64,000 bases of DNA. Origin: Micromonospora citrea. GTDB taxonomy: Bacteria; Actinomycetota; Actinomycetes; Mycobacteriales; Micromonosporaceae. The stretch lies in contig NZ_FMHZ01000002.1 of assembly GCF_900090315.1 (NCBI RefSeq), positions 6,976,501 through 7,040,500 of the forward strand, written 5' to 3'. Within the stretch, counting starts at the first letter, position 1. Every line of letters begins with the position of its first letter. The notes below the pieces were generated by a model, which did no database searches, was not told the origin of the DNA, and saw nothing but the letters and a program-made list of their open reading frames with translations. Below are positions 57,096 to 64,000 of this stretch, piece after piece. A program made the translations under genes and the position numbers.

Positions 57096-58271
57096 ATGAA
57101 CGCGTACGACCCACATCCGGCGACGCGCCGGCTCCGTCGGCCCGCGCCCACCGACACGGCCGTGGCGCTGCTCGTCGCGGTGCTCACGGCGACCGGCGCG
57201 TTCGGGACCAACGACTTCTTCGGCCCGACCCTGGCCGGCCTCGACGACCGCGTCCCGCCGCCGTGGCTCGGCGTCCCGCTCGCCGCGACGCTGGGGCTGC
57301 TGACCAGATGGCGACGAAGACTGCCGGTCACCCTGCTCGCCGCCGCGCTGCTGGCGAACGCTCTCGTGTCGGCCCACGCGGCCGTCGCGGTCGCGCTCTA
57401 CACGCTGGGCGAACGTCGCCCCGGCGGGCCCAGGGTCGCCGCCGCCACGCTGGCGTCCACCGTACTGGTCGCCGTGCCGATCTGGCGGTTCGCCGGCGCG
57501 GACGGCGCCATCCCGATCAGCATGGCGGGCTGTGTCGCGCCAGTGCTGCTCGGCCTCTACGTCGGCACCAGGCACGAGCTGCTGCACCGCATCCGGGAAC
57601 GGGCGGAACGCGGCGAGCGCGAGCAGCAGCAGCGCATCGCCCGGGCCCGCAGCGACGAACGGGCGCAGATCGCCCGCGACATGCACGACGTGCTCACCCA
57701 CCGCGTCTCGTTGATGGTGCTTCAGGCCACCGCGTTGGAGGCCACCGGAGGCAGGGACGCGGTCACCATCGGCCGACAGATCGGCGCGACCGGCCGGGAG
57801 GCCCTCGCCGAACTCCGCGCCCTGGTGGAGGTTCTCCGCAACGACGACGACGCGCCGCTCACCCCGCAGCCGGGCCTGGCCGACCTGGGCGTCCTCATCG
57901 AGGAGTCCCGACGCGTCGGCATCCCCGTCACCCTCGACGTGACGGACCCGGCCGGACAGCGACCTCCACTGCTGGTGGGACACACGGCCTACCGGTTCGT
58001 CCAGGAGGCCCTCACCAACGTGCACAAACACGCGCCCGGAGCATCGACCCGCGTACGCGTCGAGCAGACCCCGAACGCGCTGCGACTGTCGGTCCGCAAC
58101 GGCCCGGGACGGCCGGTCACCGACGCGCCGCTGCCGGCCGGCGGCCACGGGTTGCTCGGGCTCGCCGAACGGGTGCGGCTCGTCGGCGGCGAGTTCACCG
58201 CCGGTCCCACCCGCGACGGCGGCTTCGAGGTGACCGCCGAGGTGCCGACCGGCCCTGGCGGGCAGCGGTGA
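57096..58271 (+). CDS. two-component sensor histidine kinase (NarL/DesK class)
   Basis: Membrane sensor kinase of 391 residues. Four or five membrane segments (about 20-155) are followed by a HisKA_3 dimerisation domain with phospho-acceptor His197 in RDMHDVLTHRVS, and an HATPase domain with VQEALTNVHKHAPG and GHGLLGLAERV. Usual family members have ELHD; here Met replaces Leu. A TACCCT hexamer nine bases before the ATG may be a -10 element. It overlaps the response-regulator gene by 4 nt. Confidence 0.92.
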   Translation: MNAYDPHPATRRLRRPAPTDTAVALLVAVLTATGAFGTNDFFGPTLAGLDDRVPPPWLGVPLAATLGLLTRWRRRLPVTLLAAALLANALVSAHAAVAVALYTLGERRPGGPRVAAATLASTVLVAVPIWRFAGADGAIPISMAGCVAPVLLGLYVGTRHELLHRIRERAERGEREQQQRIARARSDERAQIARDMHDVLTHRVSLMVLQATALEATGGRDAVTIGRQIGATGREALAELRALVEVLRNDDDAPLTPQPGLADLGVLIEESRRVGIPVTLDVTDPAGQRPPLLVGHTAYRFVQEALTNVHKHAPGASTRVRVEQTPNALRLSVRNGPGRPVTDAPLPAGGHGLLGLAERVRLVGGEFTAGPTRDGGFEVTAEVPTGPGGQR

Positions 58272-58936
58272 GCGCACCGGCCACCCCGATCCGGACGCTG
58301 ATCGTCGACGACGAGTGGATGGTACGCGCGATGCTGCGCACGATCCTGGAGGCGGCGCCCGACGTCACGGTGACGGGCGAGGCCTCCGACGGCGTCGAAG
58401 CCGTCGCCGCCGCCCGGACACTGCGACCCGACGTCGTCCTCATGGACATCCGCATGCCCCGGGGCGACGGGCTGACCGCGACGCAGCGGATGGCGCGCCT
58501 GACCCCGCCGCCGCACGTCGTCGTGCTCACCACGTTCGACCTCGACGAATACGTGCACACCGCGCTGCTGCACGGCGCCGTCGGATTCCTGCTCAAGGAC
58601 GCCTCGGCCGCCGACATGCTCGGCGCGGTACGCAGCGCGGCGCGCGGCGACGCGATGATCTCACCCCCGGTCACCCGCAGACTGCTGCGGACGCTCACCG
58701 GGCCGGCCCCGCAGCGGCGCGGCGACGCCCTCAGACGGCTGGCCGTCCTCACCGACAAGGAACGCGAGGTGCTGGTCGCCGTCGGCGGGGGCCTGTCGAA
58801 CAGCGAGATCGCCGCCACCCTCTACATGAGCGAGGCGACGGCGAAGACCCACGTCAGCCGGATCCTCGCGAAGCTGGGCCTCGCCAACCGGGTGCAGGCC
58901 GCGATCCTCGCCCACCGCGCCGGCCTGCTCGACTGA
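58268..58936 (+). CDS. NarL/FixJ-family response regulator
   Basis: Cognate regulator, 222 residues. The receiver domain has LIVDDE, phospho-acceptor Asp60 in LMDIRMP and the conserved Lys in FLLKDAS. The C-terminal LuxR-type HTH is LTDKEREVLVAVGGGLSNSEIAATLYMSEATAKTHVSRIL. GTG 58268 overlaps the kinase stop (GTGA). The target genes are unknown; the divergent membrane-protein gene at 56951 is one candidate. Confidence 0.94.
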   Translation: MSAPATPIRTLIVDDEWMVRAMLRTILEAAPDVTVTGEASDGVEAVAAARTLRPDVVLMDIRMPRGDGLTATQRMARLTPPPHVVVLTTFDLDEYVHTALLHGAVGFLLKDASAADMLGAVRSAARGDAMISPPVTRRLLRTLTGPAPQRRGDALRRLAVLTDKEREVLVAVGGGLSNSEIAATLYMSEATAKTHVSRILAKLGLANRVQAAILAHRAGLLD

Positions 58937-59093
58937 TCCCCGCCGACGTGCCGACAGCCCGCGCCACCGCACCGTTCGCCGCCAGCCCGCTGTCCGCACC
59001 GGCGCACGGCACCGCGCCACCGGCGGCCCAGGCCAACGCCCGTCCGCAGCAGCGTGCCCGCCCCGGCCCCGACCGGACGGTGGGGACCCCCGG

Positions 59094-59975
59094 TCACCGC
59101 GCCGCCGTCAGCCCCACCGACACCTGCTCCGCATCGCCGGCACCGGCGACCCCCACCGTCCGGTCGGCCAGCGCCGGCAGCAACCGACCCAGCGGCGCGT
59201 CGACGGTCAACTCGGCATACCCGTCGCCCCGCGTCGGCCCCTGGTTGACGATCACCACCGGTATGCCGAGCTTCGCCGCCCGCAGCACGAAGCGGCGACC
59301 CGACATCACCGTCAACGACGACCCCAGCACCAGCAGCAGCCGCGCCCGCTCCACCATGTCGAAACAGCGGGCCACCCGCGGCGCCGGCACGGTCTCACCG
59401 AAGAACACCACGTCGGGCTTGAGCATGCCGCCGCGGCACAACGCGCAGTCGACCGTACGGAACCGGGCCACCGCGTCGTCGGCGAGATCCACGTCGCCGT
59501 CCGGGTTCACCGCCGCGACCCGCGCGTCGAACCCCGGATTGGCCTCCCGCAGCCGCCGGTCCAGCTCCTCCCGCGACGTCTGGTTGCCGCAGTCCAGGCA
59601 CACCACCTCGTCAAGGCGGCCGTGCAGCTCCACCACCCGCGGACTGCCCGCCGCGGTGTGCAGCCCGTCGACGTTCTGCGTGATCACCCCGTCGACCAGG
59701 CCACCGCGCTGCAACCGGGCCACCGCCCGGTGCCCGTCGTTCGGCGCCGCCCGCGCGATCACCCGCCACCCCAGGTGGCTGCGCGCCCAGTAGCGCCGCC
59801 GCGCCTGCGCGTCCCGCGTGAACACCTGGTTCGTCATCGGGGTGTGCCGCCGCGCCGCACCGCTGGGCCCCCGATAGTCCGGGATGCCCGACTCGGTGGA
59901 CAGGCCCGCGCCGCTCAACACCACGACACCACCGCCGGCCACCAGGCCGGCCACCGCGTCGATCGTCTCCGTCAC
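59094..59975 (-). CDS. SIR2-family NAD-dependent deacylase (sirtuin)
   Basis: NAD-consuming protein deacylase of 293 residues. [15 protein letters not shown] binds [11 protein letters not shown] follows, the catalytic His is in ELHG, and two Cys pairs (CLDC and CALC) bind structural zinc. [12 protein letters not shown] and VIVNQGPT close the Rossmann fold. The GTG at 59975 is the first start before the fold. It is divergent from a Rossmann-type NAD(P)-binding protein, 85 nt away. Confidence 0.93.
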   Translation of the reverse strand: MTETIDAVAGLVAGGGVVVLSGAGLSTESGIPDYRGPSGAARRHTPMTNQVFTRDAQARRRYWARSHLGWRVIARAAPNDGHRAVARLQRGGLVDGVITQNVDGLHTAAGSPRVVELHGRLDEVVCLDCGNQTSREELDRRLREANPGFDARVAAVNPDGDVDLADDAVARFRTVDCALCRGGMLKPDVVFFGETVPAPRVARCFDMVERARLLLVLGSSLTVMSGRRFVLRAAKLGIPVVIVNQGPTRGDGYAELTVDAPLGRLLPALADRTVGVAGAGDAEQVSVGLTAAR

Positions 59976-60047
59976 CCGTCCATGCTGCCTCAGCGACCCG
60001 CCCCCGGCGAACACCGGCGACCCCGGACACCGCCGCCCGGCGGCGAC

Positions 60048-60053
60048 TAGGTT
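60048..60053 (+). promoter_or_regulatory. -10 element TAGGTT
   Basis: TAGGTT ends 7 nt before the ATG at 60061. The preceding GGCAGGT is close to the start but poorly placed as a ribosome-binding site, so a leaderless transcript is likely. Confidence 0.5.
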
Positions 60054-60060
60054 GGCAGGT

Positions 60061-60720
60061 ATGCGCGTCGTCATCGCCGGAGGCCACGGCAAGATCGCCC
60101 AGTTGACCCACCGGGAACTCGCCGGGCGCGGCGACACCGCCGTCGGTCTCATCCGCAACCCCGACCACGCGGCCGCGCTCACCGCCGCCGGCGCCCACCC
60201 CGTCGTCGCCGACCTGGAACACGTCGGCGTCGACGAACTCGCCGGCCACCTCGACGGCGCCGATGCGGTGATCTTCGCCGCCGGCGCCGGTCCCGGCAGC
60301 GGCGCCGCCCGCAAGGACACCGTCGACCGAGGCGCCGCCGTGCTGCTCGCCGACGCCGCCGAACGCGCCGGAGTCCGCCGCTACCTGCTGGTCTCCTCCG
60401 TCGGCGTGGAGAACGAGCCGCCCGCCGGCACCGACGAGGTGTTCGCCGCCTACCTGCGGGCCAAGAAGGCCGCCGAGGACGACCTCACCCGCCGCGACCT
60501 CGACTGGACGGTGCTGCGACCCGGCCGGCTCACCGACGACCCGCCCGCCGGGCGGATCACCCTCGCCCGGCACGCACCCGCCGGCGCGGTCACCCGCACC
60601 GACGTCGCCCGCGTGCTGGTGGCCCTGCTCCACGCGCCCCGCACCGCCGGACTGATCCTGGAACTCGTCGGCGGCGAGACCCCGATCGCCGACGCCGTGG
60701 CCGCCACGACCGCCCGCTGA
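60061..60720 (+). CDS. NAD(P)-binding Rossmann protein (atypical SDR, YwnB-like)
   Basis: A 219-residue extended/atypical SDR. The cofactor motif is VIAGGHGKIA (GxxGxxA), followed by FAAGAGPGSG, LLVSSVGV and the C-terminal WTVLRPGRLTDDP. The catalytic YxxxK is replaced by the YLRAKKAAED stretch typical of NmrA-like and flavin-reductase-like members. Substrate unknown. It is divergent from the sirtuin and is preceded by a TAGGTT -10. Confidence 0.87.
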   Translation: MRVVIAGGHGKIAQLTHRELAGRGDTAVGLIRNPDHAAALTAAGAHPVVADLEHVGVDELAGHLDGADAVIFAAGAGPGSGAARKDTVDRGAAVLLADAAERAGVRRYLLVSSVGVENEPPAGTDEVFAAYLRAKKAAEDDLTRRDLDWTVLRPGRLTDDPPAGRITLARHAPAGAVTRTDVARVLVALLHAPRTAGLILELVGGETPIADAVAATTAR

Positions 60721-60795
60721 CCCGCCAACCGCAGAACGGGCACACGCCGTGGTCCGCCACGACCGGCCGACGCCGGGCTGGCACACTTTCCGATC

Positions 60796-61506
60796 ATGCA
60801 GGAACCGACGAAGACGACGCCGGTCGCCGTGGTGACCGGCGCCAACCGGGGCATCGGCAAGGCAGTCGCCGCCCAGCTGGCCCGCGACGGATACCGGACG
60901 GTCCTCGCCGTCCGCGACCCCGCTCGCGGCCGCGCCGCAGCCCGAGAACTCCCCGCGCAGGCCACCGTCGAGCAGCTCGACGTCGCCGACGCCGACAGCG
61001 TCGCCCGCTTCGCGCGGCGGCTGCGCGACCGGTACGGCCGGGTGGACGTCCTGGTCAACAACGCCGCCGTCAACTACGACACCTGGCAGGACCCGCTCGG
61101 CGCCGACCTGGACCTCGTCCGCGACACCCTGGACGTCAACGCCATCGGCGCCTGGCGGGTCAGCCAGGCACTGGCACCACTGATGCGCCGCCACAGCCCC
61201 GGCCGGCGCATCGTCAACGTCTCCAGCGAAAGCGGCTCACTGACCGACATGCACGCCGCCACCCCCGCGTACGCGATGTCCAAGGCCGCCCTCAACGCCC
61301 TGACCCGGCTGCTCGCCGCGCAACTCGCCCCCGACGGCATCCTCGTCAACTCCGTCTGCCCCGGATGGGTGGCCACCGACATGGGCGGCCCCACCGCGCC
61401 CCGCACCCCCGCCCAGGGCGCCGCCAGCGTCCTGTGGGCGGTACGGATCCCCGACGACGGCCCCACCGGCGGGTTCTTCCGGGACGGACAGCCACTGCCC
61501 TGGTGA
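60796..61506 (+). CDS. SDR-family carbonyl reductase-like oxidoreductase
   Basis: Short-chain dehydrogenase of 236 residues. TGANRGIG is the cofactor motif, NNAAVN follows, the catalytic Ser is in NVSSESGS and the YxxxK pair is YAMSK. The C-terminal CPGWVATDMGGPTAPRTP and DGQPLPW match the carbonyl reductase (CBR1-like) group. It follows the previous gene after 75 nt and ends at a strong hairpin. Substrate unknown. Confidence 0.9.
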   Translation: MQEPTKTTPVAVVTGANRGIGKAVAAQLARDGYRTVLAVRDPARGRAAARELPAQATVEQLDVADADSVARFARRLRDRYGRVDVLVNNAAVNYDTWQDPLGADLDLVRDTLDVNAIGAWRVSQALAPLMRRHSPGRRIVNVSSESGSLTDMHAATPAYAMSKAALNALTRLLAAQLAPDGILVNSVCPGWVATDMGGPTAPRTPAQGAASVLWAVRIPDDGPTGGFFRDGQPLPW

Positions 61507-61532
61507 CACCGCGTGCCCCGGTGACCGCCACC

Positions 61533-61560
61533 GGCCGGCCCGCCGCGTCGCGGGCCGGCC
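61533..61560. terminator. bidirectional terminator
   Basis: An 11-bp perfect stem (ggccggcccgc / gcgggccggcc) with a 6-nt loop lies between the convergent SDR and DivIVA-domain genes. Confidence 0.75.
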
Positions 61561-61566
61561 GCCGGC

Positions 61567-62256
61567 TCACCGCTGCTGGTGACGGGGCAGCGCACCCTGT
61601 CCGGCACCCACCCCGACGGCCGACGCCGCACCCTCACGCGTCAACCGCTGCATCGTCCGGGCCAACTGCTCGGTGCCGTCGTCGAGATGCCGCGCCGCCG
61701 CCTGCATGTGCGAGATCATCATCTCGCCGTAGATCCGCAACGCCTCCCGGGCCGCCACCGCGTCGTCGAAGTCCGAACCGGCCGCCGCGCGATAGTCCTG
61801 CACCGCCCGCTCCGCCTCCTGCCGCGCCTCCTCCGCCGCCGCCCGCACGTAACTCTCGTACTGCGTCCGGGCGTACTCGGCGACCCGCCGCGCGTAGTCG
61901 TGCGCCTGAGCGATGATCTGCTCGGCCTCCCGCTGCGCCGCCGACAGCAGATTCACCTCCTTCGCCGCCGGCATCGCCGCCGCCGACGCGCTCGGCAGCA
62001 CCCCGTGCCGGTGCAGCTCCAACTGGTTGTTGAGCCGCTCGTTCTCCGCCCGCAGGTTCGCCACCTGCGCCGAGAGCAGATCCAACTCGTCGGCCACCTG
62101 CATCCGGAACCGGTCCACGTCGGCGTTGTCGTAGCCCCGACGGGCGAACGAAGCCGTGCCGAACTCCCACCGGCGCACCCGGTCGGCGGTCATCCGCACC
62201 TGCACGCCGCCCGAGACGTGCCCGCCCTCATACCTGCTGATCTGGGTAGCGCTCAC
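61567..62256 (-). CDS. DivIVA-domain coiled-coil protein
   Basis: A 229-residue cytoskeletal-type protein. WEFGTASFARRGYDNADVDRF is a DivIVA N-terminal motif, preceded by an unusual 25-residue leader. A long coiled coil follows (DELDLLSAQVANLRAENERL and AEQIIAQAHDYARRVAEYAR), with a short tail. It probably localises at curved membrane or polar sites. Start GTG 62256 lies in the first of three 56-bp tandem repeats and has GAAAGG 9 nt upstream, supplied by the repeat. It is the last gene of the globin operon. Confidence 0.87.
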   Translation of the reverse strand: MSATQISRYEGGHVSGGVQVRMTADRVRRWEFGTASFARRGYDNADVDRFRMQVADELDLLSAQVANLRAENERLNNQLELHRHGVLPSASAAAMPAAKEVNLLSAAQREAEQIIAQAHDYARRVAEYARTQYESYVRAAAEEARQEAERAVQDYRAAAGSDFDDAVAAREALRIYGEMMISHMQAAARHLDDGTEQLARTMQRLTREGAASAVGVGAGQGALPRHQQR

Positions 62257-62428
62257 CGGGACCGCCTTTCGTTCGCGACTGCGGGGCTCGCAAGCTCACT
62301 CCTCGCGCTCACCGGGACCGCCTTTCGTTCGCGACTGCGGGGCTCGCAAGCTCACTCCTCGCGCTCACCGGGACCGCCTTTCGTTCGCGACTGCGGGGCT
62401 CGCAAGCTCACTCCTCGCGCTCACCGGG
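62251..62428. repeat. three perfect 56-bp tandem repeats plus a 10-bp partial copy
   Basis: Units 62251-62306, 62307-62362 and 62363-62418 are identical over 56 bp; the first ten bases recur at 62419-62428. On the coding (minus) strand each unit carries gaaagg followed by a GTG, so the array multiplies a ribosome-binding site and start codon between the flavohaemoglobin stop and the DivIVA start. The unit length is not a multiple of three. Confidence 0.97.
62253..62424 (-). other. chain of three coupled 19-codon frames within the repeats
   Basis: Starting at GTG 62424 (overlapping the flavohaemoglobin stop by GTGA), each unit encodes MSARSELASPAVANERRSR and a TGA that overlaps the next GTG by 4 nt: frames 62365-62424, 62309-62368 and 62253-62312, the last overlapping the DivIVA start at 62256. 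Whether the peptides are made or matter is unknown; they may simply pass ribosomes along. Confidence 0.5.
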
Positions 62429-63599
62429 CACCTCCGGGACTGTCCGGAGCGGACGCCCGCTCCACCGCCGTGCGCCACGCCGGGCCGTACCAGTGCCTGC
62501 CGAGCCCCTCGTGGTGCAGCTGACCCGCGTGGTAGCCGGCCCGCGACAACGCCGCCACCGAATGCGACACCATCTCGTCGGAGCCGCACACGTACACGTG
62601 CCGGGCCCGCCAGTCACCGTCGGCCAACGCCCGGTCCACCGGATGCGTGAACTCGCCCGGCCGATGCAGGTCCGCACCCACCACGTACGTCACCGTCAAC
62701 CACGCGAACGACGACGCCAACTTGTCGATCGCGTCGCTGTCGTAGAACTCGGTGCGCGAGCGGGCCCCCACGTACAGGTCGACCGTGCGCCCGGAACCCT
62801 CCGCCGCGACCTGCTCGACGAGAGCCTTCACCGGCGCCCAGCCCGTGCCCGAGGCCAGCAGCAGCAGATCCGACGACCCCGCCGACCACAGGGTCAGCCG
62901 GTCGCCCACCGGCGCCGCGAGGTGCAACTGGTCGCCGACCGTGCACCCGTACACCAGCCGCGACGACACCGCCCCGCCCGGCGCGGCCCGCACGTGCAGC
63001 TCCAGCGTGCCGTCCCCCCGGGGCGCGTTCGCCGGGGAGTAGTACCGCCACGACCGCACCGCCGGATGCGACACCCCGATCGACTGGCCCGCCGTGAACG
63101 GCAACAGGTACTGCGGCCGCAACGTCAACACCGCCACGTCGAAACCCCGCCGCTCGTGGCCCACGATCTCGGCCACCCACCACGGCGGATTCACCGCCTC
63201 CGCGGCCTGCGCGGCGTCGATCATCACCTGCGACACCAACCCGTACGCGCCGGCCCAGTCCTGGGCCAGCTCCTCGGTCCACTGGTCGCCCAGGAAGTGC
63301 CGCAGCGTCGCCAGCAACGCCTCACCGACCGCCGGATAGTGCTCGGCCCGCACCGCGAACTTGCGATGATCGGCGCCCAGGTCCTTGAGGAACCCGACCA
63401 GCCGGTCCACCTGGTCCACGTGGGACACGATGTGGCCCAGCGCGGTGACCAACCGGTCCCGCTGACCCGCCATGTTCGTGGGGAACATCTGCCGGGTTTC
63501 GGGGTGGGCCAGGAACAACGTCGAGTAGAAGTAGAGCGGCACCTGGTCGCCGTGCGCGGCGACCAGGGACCAGCTCTGCTTGAGCCGGGCGGCGTCCAC
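62421..63599 (-). CDS. hmp: flavohaemoglobin-type nitric oxide dioxygenase
   Basis: A 392-residue fusion of a globin domain (about 1-140), an FAD-binding domain and a NAD-binding domain. The proximal His is His78 (GADHRKF), distal Gln46 (AGQRDRL) and an aromatic pair FY at the B10 region. RYYSPANAP binds FAD and GTGWAPVKALV binds NAD. The family oxidises NO to nitrate. It starts 2 nt after the truncated-globin gene and is joined to the DivIVA gene by the repeat array. The globin part resembles other actinobacterial globin-reductase fusions. Confidence 0.9.
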   Translation of the reverse strand: MDAARLKQSWSLVAAHGDQVPLYFYSTLFLAHPETRQMFPTNMAGQRDRLVTALGHIVSHVDQVDRLVGFLKDLGADHRKFAVRAEHYPAVGEALLATLRHFLGDQWTEELAQDWAGAYGLVSQVMIDAAQAAEAVNPPWWVAEIVGHERRGFDVAVLTLRPQYLLPFTAGQSIGVSHPAVRSWRYYSPANAPRGDGTLELHVRAAPGGAVSSRLVYGCTVGDQLHLAAPVGDRLTLWSAGSSDLLLLASGTGWAPVKALVEQVAAEGSGRTVDLYVGARSRTEFYDSDAIDKLASSFAWLTVTYVVGADLHRPGEFTHPVDRALADGDWRARHVYVCGSDEMVSHSVAALSRAGYHAGQLHHEGLGRHWYGPAWRTAVERASAPDSPGGAR

Positions 63600-63601
63600 G
63601 C

Positions 63602-64000
63602 TCAGGCGTCCGCCCCGTCGCCGCCGGCCACCACCTGGCCACGCACCTGCGCGAGCACGTCCTGCACGTCGGCGACGACGTCGGCCGGAACCCCGAGCTC
63701 CGTCAGCGTCGCCGTCAGGTGCGCGCCCACCATCGCGTAATGCTCCGGCGTGACACCCAGCGGCTGGTGCGCCTCGGCGAGACCACGCCCGGCGTACTCG
63801 TTGGGCCCGCCGAGCACCACCGTCAGCATCAGGGCCAGGTGCCGGCGCTGACCCACCATGTCCACGGTGGTGAAGTAGCCGGCGAGTTCCGGATCGGCGA
63901 GCACCTTGTCGTAGAACAGTTCAACGGCGGCCTTCACCGAACTGGCGCCACCGATGCGCTCGTAGTGGGAGACGGGGGCAGCTTCTTCCGTAACCGTCAC
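63602..64000 (-). CDS. truncated haemoglobin, group I
   Basis: A 132-residue 2-over-2 globin. YERIGGASSVKAAVELFYDKV starts the fold, FTTVDMVGQRRH carries the E-helix residues, and the proximal His is in AEAHQPLGV. Group I (trHbN) proteins detoxify NO with an electron donor; the flavohaemoglobin reductase 2 nt downstream could serve. The GTG at 64000 is the last base triplet of the window, so the true start may lie beyond the edge. Confidence 0.88.
   Translation of the reverse strand: MTVTEEAAPVSHYERIGGASSVKAAVELFYDKVLADPELAGYFTTVDMVGQRRHLALMLTVVLGGPNEYAGRGLAEAHQPLGVTPEHYAMVGAHLTATLTELGVPADVVADVQDVLAQVRGQVVAGGDGADA

Noticed and set aside
55905..58277. 790-codon minus-strand frame across the two-component genes
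   Set aside because: Only the part from 56951 downward has membrane-protein character; the rest is antisense to the histidine kinase.
62251..62428. CRISPR-like array
   Set aside because: The 56-bp units abut directly with no unique spacers, and there are no cas genes.

Overview
The window is very GC-rich, gene-dense DNA with frequent GTG starts, ATGA/GTGA stop-start overlaps and several promoters whose -10 hexamer lies 6-7 nt before the start codon (leaderless mRNAs). Together with the gene families present (cydAB of the short-loop type, DUF5999, UvrA-like DrrC, DrrA/DrrB exporter, LAL-type LuxR regulator, FolD paralogue, SNF2/SWIM pair) this points to a filamentous actinobacterium, most likely of the Micromonosporaceae. 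The assignment is an inference from gene content and base composition. I see no rRNA, tRNA, CRISPR array, prophage or intact insertion sequence. The only RNA element I can support is a glycine riboswitch.

Layout. 0.1-4.4 kb: thymidine kinase, a UMF1-type MFS transporter, a glycerophosphodiesterase and a PlsC-like acyltransferase, all on the minus strand, with a 131-bp inverted-repeat element in a 600-nt gap. 4.5-7.0 kb: cydAB behind overlapping TACTAC/GTAGTA dyads. 7.2-13.9 kb: MarR regulator, PrxQ-type peroxiredoxin, an HTH regulator coupled to a small unknown protein, an SDR enzyme and an UvrA-like resistance ATPase. 14.0-22.3 kb: a seven-gene minus-strand operon (Gfo/Idh/MocA oxidoreductase, sugar-binding lipoprotein, two ABC permeases, PhoD phosphatase/phosphodiesterase, a secreted FN3/lyase-associated-domain protein) with a divergent ROK repressor. 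The binding-protein gene carries a frameshift.

22.6-25.4 kb: an AAA_28 ATPase divergent from a tyrosine recombinase that is coupled to a nucleotidyltransferase, with unusually AT-rich dyads. 25.4-35.5 kb: epoxide hydrolase, a large unknown helical protein, a FolD paralogue, an EEP-family hydrolase, a TSUP permease, a GNAT enzyme, a secreted VWA/HYR protein and peptide deformylase. 35.5-41.8 kb: TetR plus DrrAB-type exporter and a SNF2 helicase with a SWIM zinc-finger partner. 42-52 kb: regulators (MarR, two AraC, LAL LuxR) mixed with alpha/beta hydrolases, prolyl aminopeptidase, a VOC protein and aminodeoxychorismate synthase. 52.2-56.9 kb: DUF5999, glycine decarboxylase with its riboswitch, a broken SnoaL-like gene and a membrane protein.

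57-64 kb: a two-component system, a sirtuin, two Rossmann-fold enzymes, and at the right edge an operon of truncated globin, flavohaemoglobin and a DivIVA-domain protein. Between the flavohaemoglobin and the DivIVA gene lie three perfect 56-bp tandem repeats, each carrying its own ribosome-binding site, GTG start and 19-codon reading frame chained by GTGA overlaps. This is the most unusual structure in the window. Two genes (the sugar-binding protein and the SnoaL-like gene) carry single-base changes in G or C runs, so either gene decay or sequence error must be considered.
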